Below are positions 9,950 to 18,575 of a DNA stretch of 64,000 nt, in pieces; within the stretch, counting starts at the first letter, position 1; each line of letters begins with the position of its first letter. Both the position numbers and the translations under genes were made by a program. Below the pieces are notes generated by a model. The model was not told where the DNA came from and ran no database searches. It saw only the letters and a list, made by a program, of their open reading frames with translations. Source of the stretch: Pedobacter sp. ASV28 (GTDB lineage: Bacteria > Bacteroidota > Bacteroidia > Sphingobacteriales > Sphingobacteriaceae); NCBI RefSeq assembly GCF_016428855.1, contig NZ_JAELTN010000027.1:1-64000 (forward strand). Reading direction: 5' to 3'.

Positions 9950-10077
9950 TTTCCTGTCAATTCTGCTCTCCTTTCCGTCATTCCTTTTCCTTTCCTGTCA
10001 TTCCGACGCTAGGAGGAATCTATACCGGAAATGCCCTTATTTAAATCCTTCACTACCGATAAATCGGTACAAGTTGA
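9950..10077 (-). repeat. Dispersed intergenic repeat, copy 1 (minus orientation)
   Basis: Read on the minus strand this stretch has module B, a TACCGATTTATCGGTA palindrome preceded by AACTTG, about 30 bp of spacer, then module A, GGTATAGATTCCTCCT followed by CGTCGGAATGAC. The same modules recur at 36815-36955 and 38701-38930. The rest of the 9937-10200 gap shows no gene. It is non-coding, and I could not identify a mobile enzyme that would move it. Confidence 0.8.
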
Positions 10078-10200
10078 GTTCTGGATAATAATTTAGGTTA
10101 GGGGAAGGGGCTTCATAACCAAGACTGTTCAATCAAATACGAGTTAAAAGAACCATGCAGTTAAAGTGAATATTAAAATTTAATCTATTTAGTCTACCTT

Positions 10201-10231
10201 TTTGGTAGATTATTATTAATTTCTATATTTG
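10201..10231 (+). promoter_or_regulatory. Bacteroidota-type promoter for the SusCD/amidohydrolase locus
   Basis: A -7 element TATATTTG (10224-10231) matches TAnnTTTG exactly, and TTTG at 10201-10204 gives the -33 element with a 19-bp spacer, as in Bacteroides and Flavobacterium promoters. Transcription would begin near 10237, leaving a leader of about 185 nt before the SusC start. Confidence 0.7.
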
Positions 10232-10283
10232 CACCTGAAATTCCAATAGACAAACAACTTAACGACAAGTAAAACTAAACTTT

Positions 10284-10388
10284 AGGAGGTGCACTATGTG
10301 TTGAACTATACTTAAAAAATAAGGGGAATATTTATATTCCCCTTAGGTGTTAAATGAAGAAACAGGCATTCAATTGGCGTTGTCCCCT
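10284..10388 (+). promoter_or_regulatory. 5' leader with Shine-Dalgarno-fronted Met-Cys mini-ORF and hairpins
   Basis: Inside the long leader, AGGAGG (10284-10289) stands 6 nt before ATG TGT TGA (10296-10304), a two-codon ORF for Met-Cys. Strong Shine-Dalgarno sites are uncommon in Bacteroidota, so its presence here is notable. Sixteen bases after the stop, a perfect 10-bp hairpin (AAGGGGAATA at 10321-10330, TATTCCCCTT at 10335-10344) follows without a U tract. AGGGGA of its left arm could instead pair with TCCCCT at 10383-10388. This has the layout of a leader-peptide attenuator sensing cysteine supply, but that role is inference. Confidence 0.45.
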
Positions 10389-10422
10389 GCTTCAATTCTC
10401 TAATTAAACCCATTGTAAAATT

Positions 10423-13400
10423 ATGCAAAAAATTGAAAAAGCAAACCGCTTTTTTCGCTCTTTGGCTGTAGCTATGCAGTTGAAAAACTCATCCATCTTT
10501 CTCTTCCTACTTTTTGTACAGTTTTCTTTTCATGCAGATGCACAAAAGAACCCTTTAATTAACTCCAAATTATCGGGCAAGGTAATCGATGCCAGAACAA
10601 AAGAACCCTTAGCAGGAGCGGTAGTACAAATAGAAGGGGTAACCAACCAAACCCAGACTGATAACGACGGAAATTTCAACCTCATCACCGGACAATCGTT
10701 CCCTTACAATTTGATAGTAAGCTATATTGGCTACGAGAAGAAAAAAGTTACCGCATCTGGCTCTCCTATTATCATTGCCCTGCAAGAGGCTACGAATGAA
10801 TTAAGTGGTATAGTCATTACTGGCTATAACATACAGAAGAAACAAGACTTTACAGGATCTGCCGCAAGGATAACTGCAAAACAGATAGAAAATAGACCAG
10901 CTCAAAGCTTCGATCAACTGATAGGTGGTCAGGTTGCAGGAGTAAATATTGTACAGCCAAGTGGGGTACTTAATTCCACACCCGTTTTTCGTATTCGTGG
11001 CATCAATTCTATTTCTTCGGGTATTTATCCGTTAATTGTCATTGATGGAGTGCCTTCCTTTACCGGACAGCAAGGTGGAAATGTGGGCAATAATCCACTG
11101 GCCAATATCAATCCCAACGACATCGAATCCATCGATGTATTAAAAGATGCTTCCGCTACGGCCATTTATGGTTCTAGGGCGGCAAATGGAGTTGTTGTAG
11201 TAACGACTAAACGTGGTAAGAACGGCTCTACTAAAGTCAGTTATTATGGTTGGTTAAATGTAAGCACACCTGCCAACCTGCCCAAGCTTTTAGATGCCTA
11301 TCAATATGTGGATATTAAAAATGAGTCCATGATCAATGCTGGAAAGCAGGCAGGTTTTGCTTTGCAGACCAGATCAGATGGTTCGGTAGTGAATACCGAT
11401 TGGTATGATGTGGCTTACCATACTGGGGTATCACAAAACCATAATGTCAGTTTTTCAGGTGCCACGAATACCACTAATTATTACATTTCATTAGGTTATG
11501 GAAAACAGAATGGTATTTTAAGGACAAATGATCAGGAACAAAAAATAGCTAGAATTAATTTAGAGCATAAGTTATTCAGCAATATTAATCTAGGTACCCA
11601 TATTTCTTATAACAATAGCCTAGGGCGGGGACCTGCTACTGGATCATTGCCTGGCCAATATATTGGTACAGATGCTTTATCACGTATGACCTATATATTG
11701 CCTCCAAATGTAGCGGTGTATAATGAGGATGGTTCCTATAATATTCAGGATAAGCAACGTGTAGGCTATGGGGCCAATAACAGTAACGCTTCAAGTTCTG
11801 GCTACATTGGCAATGTAAACGCCTATAACCTACAGCTCATTCTCGATCTCGATAAATATAGCTCCGAAAGCAATTCTTTACTGGGAGATGTATACGGAGA
11901 GTGGGAAATTGTCAAAGGATTAAAGCTTAAGACAACTTATGGTCTCAATAAGCTTTATATCGAAAATTTAAGCTTTCAGAATGGTCTTCATGGAGATGCA
12001 GGTGCTGCTAATGGTGCAGCAACCAACACCAACCGTAGGTTGAGCCGTACAGATTGGGCAAATACCTTAACCTATAATAGGACTTTTGCCGACAAACATA
12101 ATTTGAATGCTTTGGTAGGCTATGAAGAGATCTTAACCACTGTAGACAGTTGGGGTGCCCAGCGTACCGGACTTTCAGACCCTTTGTTCAATAGTTACCA
12201 AGGTGGTTTTACCACCATCACACCTACTGGCAATTCACAGGGAAGAAATGGTTTTATTTCTTATTTCGCTAACCTGAACTACAGCTATGCCAGCAAATAT
12301 TTGCTAAGCTACAGCTTCAGGCGAGATGGTTACTCTGGTCTGCCAAGAGATAATCGTTTCGGTAATTTCAGTGGAGGATCTATAGGTTGGGTACTTTCTG
12401 AAGAAGATTTTTATAAGAACTCTACACTGGCCACCGCAGTAAACCGTATTAAACTAAAGGCCAGCTATGGTGAGGTTGGAAACATTAATATCGGTGATTT
12501 CCCTTCGCTTGGACTTTATGGTGCAGCTACGTATAATGGTATACCAACCTTGGGATTTACCCAGGCAGGTAATGACCAGTTGAAGTGGGAAACCAGTAAA
12601 AAGAGCAATATAGGCTTGGCTATTTCATTTTTGAATGATCGTCTTAGCCTAGAAGCAGATTATTATTATAATAAGGTAGATGGCTTAATCTTAGATGCGA
12701 AACAGGCGCCTTCTAAGGGTATTCCTGGAAACGTAATTAGCGCAAATGTAGGCTCATTGTACAATAAGGGCTTAGAACTTAGCCTTAGTGCCGCTATTGT
12801 TCAACATGACGATTTCAAATGGAATGCAAACTTTAATATTTCTACCCTAAAAAATAAAGTAACTACCCTGTTCAATGGTACAGATATTTACACGCCCAGC
12901 AATTTTGGCATACAGAATATGACCAGGGAAGGGTATTCCATCGGGTCGATTTGGGCAGTACCTACCGATGGTGTAAATTCAGCTAACGGAAATAGGATTT
13001 TTATTAATCGTAACAACGAACGCGTACAATACAATCATATTGCAGCCAATAAATGGACTTATCTGGATGGTACAGTTGCGCCAGCTATAGACAACTACTT
13101 GGATGGTAGGATACAGGGACCTTCCTTGCCTACCTACTACGGAGGTTTGAACAATAGCTTCAGTTATAAACGTTTCGACCTGGACTTTGGTTTCATCTTT
13201 TCTGGCGGTAATAAATTGTATAATGGCACAAGGGCTAATCTGTTAGACCAACGTTATTTCAATAATGGCACTTTTGTATTGGACAGATGGACCACGCCAG
13301 GACAGGTGACCGATATCCCTAAACTATATTTTTCAGACAATGTATCTACCGGTTTTTCCATCACCAATGCAGCAATGGTAGAAGACGGTTCGTTCGTGAA

Positions 13401-13629
13401 ATTAAAAAATCTGGCCCTTGGTTACCGTTTGCCAGTTCAAAAAGTATTTAATGGAAAGGTGACTGCGCTTAGACTTTATGCACAGGCCACCAACTTGTTT
13501 ACCATTACCAATTATAGTGGTTCCGATCCTGAAATTTCTATTAATGGAAATGCTATTGCTTCTGGCAAAGACCATAATGCGGTAGTAAATGCAAGAACTT
13601 TTGCACTGGGTATCAACTTGCAGTTTTAA
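10423..13629 (+). CDS. SusC/RagA-family TonB-dependent outer-membrane receptor
   Basis: 1068 residues with an N-terminal signal (cleavage near HADAQ, residue 41), a carboxypeptidase-regulatory-like domain at about 48-130 (KLSGKVIDARTKEPLAGA), a plug domain at about 135-270 with the SusC signature DVLKDASATAIYGSRAANG near 238, and a beta-barrel ending in phenylalanine (GINLQF). SusC proteins import oligomers or peptides across the outer membrane with energy from TonB, with a SusD lipoprotein as lid. The SusD partner starts 17 bp downstream. No local sigma/anti-sigma pair or hybrid sensor is present, so control may lie in the leader. The following enzymes are amidohydrolases and a monooxygenase, so the cargo is probably not a plain polysaccharide. 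Confidence 0.95.
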   Translation: MQKIEKANRFFRSLAVAMQLKNSSIFLFLLFVQFSFHADAQKNPLINSKLSGKVIDARTKEPLAGAVVQIEGVTNQTQTDNDGNFNLITGQSFPYNLIVSYIGYEKKKVTASGSPIIIALQEATNELSGIVITGYNIQKKQDFTGSAARITAKQIENRPAQSFDQLIGGQVAGVNIVQPSGVLNSTPVFRIRGINSISSGIYPLIVIDGVPSFTGQQGGNVGNNPLANINPNDIESIDVLKDASATAIYGSRAANGVVVVTTKRGKNGSTKVSYYGWLNVSTPANLPKLLDAYQYVDIKNESMINAGKQAGFALQTRSDGSVVNTDWYDVAYHTGVSQNHNVSFSGATNTTNYYISLGYGKQNGILRTNDQEQKIARINLEHKLFSNINLGTHISYNNSLGRGPATGSLPGQYIGTDALSRMTYILPPNVAVYNEDGSYNIQDKQRVGYGANNSNASSSGYIGNVNAYNLQLILDLDKYSSESNSLLGDVYGEWEIVKGLKLKTTYGLNKLYIENLSFQNGLHGDAGAANGAATNTNRRLSRTDWANTLTYNRTFADKHNLNALVGYEEILTTVDSWGAQRTGLSDPLFNSYQGGFTTITPTGNSQGRNGFISYFANLNYSYASKYLLSYSFRRDGYSGLPRDNRFGNFSGGSIGWVLSEEDFYKNSTLATAVNRIKLKASYGEVGNINIGDFPSLGLYGAATYNGIPTLGFTQAGNDQLKWETSKKSNIGLAISFLNDRLSLEADYYYNKVDGLILDAKQAPSKGIPGNVISANVGSLYNKGLELSLSAAIVQHDDFKWNANFNISTLKNKVTTLFNGTDIYTPSNFGIQNMTREGYSIGSIWAVPTDGVNSANGNRIFINRNNERVQYNHIAANKWTYLDGTVAPAIDNYLDGRIQGPSLPTYYGGLNNSFSYKRFDLDFGFIFSGGNKLYNGTRANLLDQRYFNNGTFVLDRWTTPGQVTDIPKLYFSDNVSTGFSITNAAMVEDGSFVKLKNLALGYRLPVQKVFNGKVTALRLYAQATNLFTITNYSGSDPEISINGNAIASGKDHNAVVNARTFALGINLQF

Positions 13630-13646
13630 CCTTATAATTTATTGAC

Positions 13647-15110
13647 ATGAGAACGATATACAGACATAAAAAAAATATAGCAGCAGGTTTAGTGGGCGGA
13701 ATACTTTTTTTGATCAGCCCGTCCTGCACAAAAGATATATTGGATACGGCATCACAGACCTCTATTTCTGAGCTTACGGCCTTTAGCACACCGGAAAAGA
13801 TATTGGCACAGGTAAATAATCTTTATTATAGGATACAAAGAGCCCAATTTTATGGTGGGCGCTATATCCTGTTTAATGAACAGAGAGGGGAAGAATTCAG
13901 TCAAAATTCTGGTAATGCCGCAGAAGGGGCATTAATATGGCAACATACCGCCCTGTCTACCGATAGTTTTGTAGGTAACCTATGGAGCCTAGCCTATCAG
14001 GCCATTAATAACTCGAATATATTCATTGATAGGGTAGGTAATGCTAACATCATTACGCCTGCACAACGAACACAATATCTGGCAGAGGCCAAATTCATAA
14101 GGGCCATCTCTTATTTTGTATTGGTGCAGGTATATGCCAAACCTTATGCTATAGACAATGGTGCTAGTGCGGGTTTACCACTTAGGTTAACGCCACAAAC
14201 TTCAGCCGGAAACGATGACCTGCCACGCAGTTCGGTAGGAGCCATCTATAATCAGATTATTAAAGATCTGGATGAGGCAGAAGCAGGCTTGCCCGAAGGA
14301 TACAGCAGTGCTGCACTGAATACTTCCAGGGCACATAAGGCATCGGCTATTGCATTGAAAACGAGGGTGTACCTCACTAAGGGAGATTACCCGAAAGTGG
14401 TAACAGAAGCCAAAAAACTTGTGTCTACTACAGCCCCTTACGTATACACGGCAGGTACGACTACACATCGCTTGGAAAATAACATAGCCACTGTTTTCGG
14501 CGGTAGCTATACAGGTAATGAAGCCATTTTTTTCCTTCCGTTTAATGCAGTAGATGCGCCCGATTCACAAAGTGCATTGGCGCATAACTATATTGGTGCG
14601 GTCATTCTATCGCTTAATAGTGCAGGCATTTATTCCAATTCCGCTTTGTCGGGTACTACATCTTCCGATGCCCGAAAAAACTTGATCACTGCTAAAAATG
14701 GGCTGAATGTATTATCGAAGTTCCCAAAATCGGCAAGTCCTTTTACCGATTACATTCCGGTATTGCGTTATGCTGAAGTCTTATTAAACTATGCCGAAGC
14801 TGCGGCAGAAACCGATGATCTGGTGACGGCAAGAGCACTCTTGGATGCAGTAAGAAAACGTGCTGATGCCACTTATGTATTCCCATCTGCGGCCACAGCA
14901 CTCAAGGCGGATCTGATCAATACCATTTTAACAGAACGCAGAATAGAATTTTTGGGCGAAGGATTCAGGACACCCGACCTACAACGTAGGGTGCAACCCC
15001 TACCTGCCAAGACAGGTGGAATTGGCTCCTCTGCTCAGGTATTGCCTACGGCCAATAACTACATATGGCCAATCCCGGCAGATGAACAGGGTACGAATGG
15101 TTCAATCTAA
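13647..15110 (+). CDS. SusD/RagB-family outer-membrane nutrient-binding lipoprotein
   Basis: The signal peptide ends in a lipobox (SPSC, Cys27), followed by TKDILDTASQTSIS, the usual SusD start. The N-terminal TPR-like helices (LYYRIQRAQFYGGRY, LWSLAYQAINNSNIFI) and the C-terminal RYAEVLLNYAEAAAE and LTERRIEFLGEGFR motifs are typical of the RagB/SusD family. At 487 residues it is of ordinary length. It binds the ligand at the cell surface and closes the SusC channel encoded just upstream. The short gaps on both sides (17 and 21 bp) support a single transcript with the SusC and amidohydrolase genes. Confidence 0.94.
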   Translation: MRTIYRHKKNIAAGLVGGILFLISPSCTKDILDTASQTSISELTAFSTPEKILAQVNNLYYRIQRAQFYGGRYILFNEQRGEEFSQNSGNAAEGALIWQHTALSTDSFVGNLWSLAYQAINNSNIFIDRVGNANIITPAQRTQYLAEAKFIRAISYFVLVQVYAKPYAIDNGASAGLPLRLTPQTSAGNDDLPRSSVGAIYNQIIKDLDEAEAGLPEGYSSAALNTSRAHKASAIALKTRVYLTKGDYPKVVTEAKKLVSTTAPYVYTAGTTTHRLENNIATVFGGSYTGNEAIFFLPFNAVDAPDSQSALAHNYIGAVILSLNSAGIYSNSALSGTTSSDARKNLITAKNGLNVLSKFPKSASPFTDYIPVLRYAEVLLNYAEAAAETDDLVTARALLDAVRKRADATYVFPSAATALKADLINTILTERRIEFLGEGFRTPDLQRRVQPLPAKTGGIGSSAQVLPTANNYIWPIPADEQGTNGSI

Positions 15111-15131
15111 TGCTTAATTAATACAGGAACA

Positions 15132-16862
15132 ATGAACAAGAATATTTTTATTATACCCGGAATATTAATGCTTTTACTCTTGCTATCGTTTAAAGAGTGG
15201 AAAAGGGAAAAGGCACAAGAGGCTGACCAGATTTTTATTAATGGCCACATTATTACCGTAGATTCGGCAAATACCATTGCCGAAGCATTGGCGGTTAAAG
15301 AAGGAAAAATATTGGCGGTAGGTCGTACTGCAAATATTCAACAGCTGAAAGGGCAACATACTGTAGTGGTAGATCTTAAGGGAAAAACGTTATTGCCAGG
15401 TTTTATTGATGGCCATAGCCATTTCATGAGTTTGGGTAGGTCTAAAACTGCGGATATATCTCCACCACCAGTAGGCAAGGTGCGCAACATCACAGATATT
15501 ATTGCGGTGCTTAAAGCTTTTCAAAAAGAAAAGAAAATTAAGCCGGGAGAGTGGATCAATGCAAGGGGATATGATCCTGACCAACTGGCCGAAAACAGGC
15601 ACCCTACCAAGGAAGACCTTGATGCAGCTTTTCCAGATAACCCAGTGCTGCTAACCCATACCTCTGGACATATGTCGGTGGTAAATTCTTATGCTTTAAA
15701 AATTTCAGGCGTAGATTCTCATACCAAAGATCCTGCAGGAGGACAAATTGTACGAGAGAAAGCTACGGGTGAACCTACAGGGCTATTATTGGAAAGAGCC
15801 CGTTCTGTATTAAAAAACACTGGTGAAAGAGAAAAACCAACCATTGATGAACAGCTTAGGTTGCTGGATGAGCAACAGGAATTGTATGCTAGCGAAGGGG
15901 TGACTACTGCACAAGACGGCAGCACAGGCTTGGCCTCTATAGAATTATTACAGGAAGCAGCTAAAAGAAAACGTTTATATATTGACATTGAAGCTTTGGC
16001 CGCTTATGCCACTTTAGAACGTTTGGTAGTTAATCCACAATATGTGTTCAACAAATTCGATAACCACTTTAAGATAAAGGGAACGAAAATTTTCACCGAT
16101 GGTTCGCCGCAGGGTAAAACGGCTTTTTTTACCCAACCTTATCAGGTAGAAGTGCCAGGTTGCCATGAGCACTGTACAGGCATCCCGACCATTACACAGG
16201 AAAAACTAGACGAAGCGCTACTTTTTTGCTTTAAGCATAAAATACAACCTTATACTCATTGTAATGGCGATGCGGCCATAGATATGTATATAAAAGCCAT
16301 CAAAAATGCCAACCGACAATATCCAGAAAGTAGCCATAAGCTAAGGCCTGTGGTTATACACTCCCAATTTGTAAGACCAGATCAATTGAACGACTATAAG
16401 GAGCTGGGTTTGATTCCCTCTTTCTTTACCAATCATGCCTTTTTTTGGGGAGATGTACACGTACGCAATTTGGGCAAAGAAAGAGCTTGGTTTTTAAGTC
16501 CGCTAAACTCAGCGTTAAATAAAAAAATTGTTTTTACCAACCATACCGATTTTGGAGTTACACCTATTAATCAATTGTTCCTGTTATGGACTTCTGTAGC
16601 CAGAGAATCGCGTTCCGGTCAGGTGATAGGTCCCGATCAGAGATTAACGGTACTTGAAGGCATCAGGGCCATTACCCTTAATGGAGCTTATCAATATGGT
16701 GAAGAAAAAGAAAAAGGGTCTATAGAGGTAGGTAAAAAGGCCGATCTCATTATCCTGTCTGATAATCCACTGAAAGTACCAACCGCAAAAATCAAGGATC
16801 TAGTGGTATTGACTACCATTAAGGAAGGAAAGACGGTTTATCAAAGAAAGGCAAAGTCATAA
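15132..16862 (+). CDS. YtcJ-like metal-dependent amidohydrolase (amidohydrolase 3 family), membrane-anchored
   Basis: 576 residues. The N-terminus has one hydrophobic stretch (about 5-20) followed by KEWKREK, suggesting an uncleaved membrane anchor. The amidohydrolase fold begins with DQIFINGHIITVDS. The metal pair HSH is at residues 95-97 in GFIDGHSHF. Further family motifs are FTDGSPQGKTAFF, YTHCNGDAAID, VVIHSQFV and TNHTDFGVTP. Family members such as N-substituted formamide deformylase split amide or cyclic amide bonds. The gene stops in a TAATG overlap with its paralogue, so the two are co-translated. Substrate unknown; the SusCD context suggests periplasmic processing of an imported amide. 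Confidence 0.86.
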   Translation: MNKNIFIIPGILMLLLLLSFKEWKREKAQEADQIFINGHIITVDSANTIAEALAVKEGKILAVGRTANIQQLKGQHTVVVDLKGKTLLPGFIDGHSHFMSLGRSKTADISPPPVGKVRNITDIIAVLKAFQKEKKIKPGEWINARGYDPDQLAENRHPTKEDLDAAFPDNPVLLTHTSGHMSVVNSYALKISGVDSHTKDPAGGQIVREKATGEPTGLLLERARSVLKNTGEREKPTIDEQLRLLDEQQELYASEGVTTAQDGSTGLASIELLQEAAKRKRLYIDIEALAAYATLERLVVNPQYVFNKFDNHFKIKGTKIFTDGSPQGKTAFFTQPYQVEVPGCHEHCTGIPTITQEKLDEALLFCFKHKIQPYTHCNGDAAIDMYIKAIKNANRQYPESSHKLRPVVIHSQFVRPDQLNDYKELGLIPSFFTNHAFFWGDVHVRNLGKERAWFLSPLNSALNKKIVFTNHTDFGVTPINQLFLLWTSVARESRSGQVIGPDQRLTVLEGIRAITLNGAYQYGEEKEKGSIEVGKKADLIILSDNPLKVPTAKIKDLVVLTTIKEGKTVYQRKAKS

Positions 16863-18574
16863 TGAATAAAATTTCAATTTGTGGTTTTCTGCTGGCATTT
16901 TTGGGAGCTGTTTTCGTGGCAAAGGGCCAAACGGTAGTAGCCGATAAAGTTTTCTATAATGGAATTGTACTCACCGTTGATTCTAAGAATTCGATTGCAC
17001 AGGCCTTGGCGCTAAAAGAAGGCAAGATCCTTGCCGTTGGCAGTTCGGCGAGCATATTTAAACTGCGTGGGAAAAATACCAAAACCATCGATTTAAAGGG
17101 AAAGACCATTACCCCTGGATTTGTAGATGGACATAGTCATTTTCTAGGACTTGGTCAACAAGACCTGGTCAATGTATCAGCCCCGCCCGTGGGTAAGGTG
17201 ACCAATATTTCCCAATTGATTGCAGAACTTGAAAAGTTTAAGCAAGAACGTCAGCTGAAAGAGGGTGAATGGATTACTGCATACGGCTATGATATAGATC
17301 AGTTGAAGGAGAAACGACATCCTATTAAAGAAGACTTGGATGTTGCATTTCCCCGTCATCCAGTGGTAGTGGCCCATATTTCGGGGCACATGTTGGTGGC
17401 CAATTCCTTAGCACTTAAACTGGCTGGAATTGATCAAAACACCAAAGATCCAGCAGGTGGTGTCATCATCAGAAAAGAAGGGACAACCGAGCCTGCAGGT
17501 CTTTTGCAGGAGAATGCACAAGGACTTATCCTAAAAGAACTGGGCAAGATTAAACCTACATTGGCACAACAGTTGGAACGTGTGGACCGTCAGCAAAAGC
17601 TCTATGCCAGTTATGGAGTAACTACCGCTCAAGATGGTTTTACCGATAAAGCAACCTTAACCATTTTACAGGCTGCTGCAGAACAGAAAAAACTGCTGAT
17701 CGATGTCATAAGCCTACCCTCTTTTTTACTGTTGGACGATTTGATTGCCGATACCCTCAACTACAAGTTTAAACAATATCATAACCGCTTGAAAATAGAT
17801 GGTATTAAGCTTTCTGCAGATGGCTCTCCGCAAGGAAAAACAGCCTATTTTACCAAACCTTATTTAACGCTTGTGCCAGGTTGTAGCGAACACTGTACTG
17901 GCGTGCCTACGGTAACTAGCGAGATCTTTAATTCGGTGGTATTAAAGGCCTTTAGCAATAATATCCATTTGTACACGCATTGCAACGGCGATGGGGCAAT
18001 AGATATGTATATAGCTGCGGTAGAAAATGCAAACAAAGTGTTGAATAAAAGCAGTGTTGGGCGTAGGAGCGTGGTTATTCATTCTCAGTTTGTTCGTCAA
18101 GACCAGTTGGATAAATATAAGCAGTTGGATTTGTTGCCTTCCTTTTTTACCAACCATGCCTTTTTCTGGGGTGATGTTCATAAACAGAATCTAGGTCAGG
18201 AGCGTGCTTATGGACTAAGTCCGTTAAGGTCAGCGATTAATAAAGGGATCATCTTTACCAACCATACCGACTATCCAGTTACCCCTATAGATCAGTTATT
18301 CCTACTTTGGTCGGCCGTAAACCGACTTTCTAGAACTGGTGAGGTAATAGGCGGAGCCGAAAAAATCAATCCAGTACAAGCACTAAGGGCATTGACCATT
18401 AATGGCGCCTATCAGTATGGTGAAGAAAAGACTAAAGGCTCTATTGAAAAGGGTAAACTGGCCGATTTGGTAATCTTATCTGCAAATCCTTTAAATGTAG
18501 ACCCTGTAAAGATAAAGGATATTGTAGTGATAGAAACCATTAAAGAAGGTCAAACCATATATAAGAAAAATTAA
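16862..18574 (+). CDS. Second YtcJ-like amidohydrolase, exported paralogue
   Basis: 570 residues and clearly a tandem paralogue of the preceding enzyme: GFVDGHSHF with HSH at 91-93, SADGSPQGKTAYF, YTHCNGDGAID, VIHSQFVRQDQL and TNHTDYPVTP are all shared. Unlike its neighbour it has a normal cleavable signal peptide (hydrophobic core 5-19, then AKGQT near residue 23), so it should be a soluble periplasmic enzyme. Both proteins share a PGC-x-EHCTG element with two cysteines. The start overlaps the upstream stop (TAATG) and the LLM monooxygenase starts one base after its stop. The pair may act on different bonds or stereoisomers of the same imported compound; this is inference. Confidence 0.86.
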   Translation: MNKISICGFLLAFLGAVFVAKGQTVVADKVFYNGIVLTVDSKNSIAQALALKEGKILAVGSSASIFKLRGKNTKTIDLKGKTITPGFVDGHSHFLGLGQQDLVNVSAPPVGKVTNISQLIAELEKFKQERQLKEGEWITAYGYDIDQLKEKRHPIKEDLDVAFPRHPVVVAHISGHMLVANSLALKLAGIDQNTKDPAGGVIIRKEGTTEPAGLLQENAQGLILKELGKIKPTLAQQLERVDRQQKLYASYGVTTAQDGFTDKATLTILQAAAEQKKLLIDVISLPSFLLLDDLIADTLNYKFKQYHNRLKIDGIKLSADGSPQGKTAYFTKPYLTLVPGCSEHCTGVPTVTSEIFNSVVLKAFSNNIHLYTHCNGDGAIDMYIAAVENANKVLNKSSVGRRSVVIHSQFVRQDQLDKYKQLDLLPSFFTNHAFFWGDVHKQNLGQERAYGLSPLRSAINKGIIFTNHTDYPVTPIDQLFLLWSAVNRLSRTGEVIGGAEKINPVQALRALTINGAYQYGEEKTKGSIEKGKLADLVILSANPLNVDPVKIKDIVVIETIKEGQTIYKKN

Positions 18575-18575
18575 C

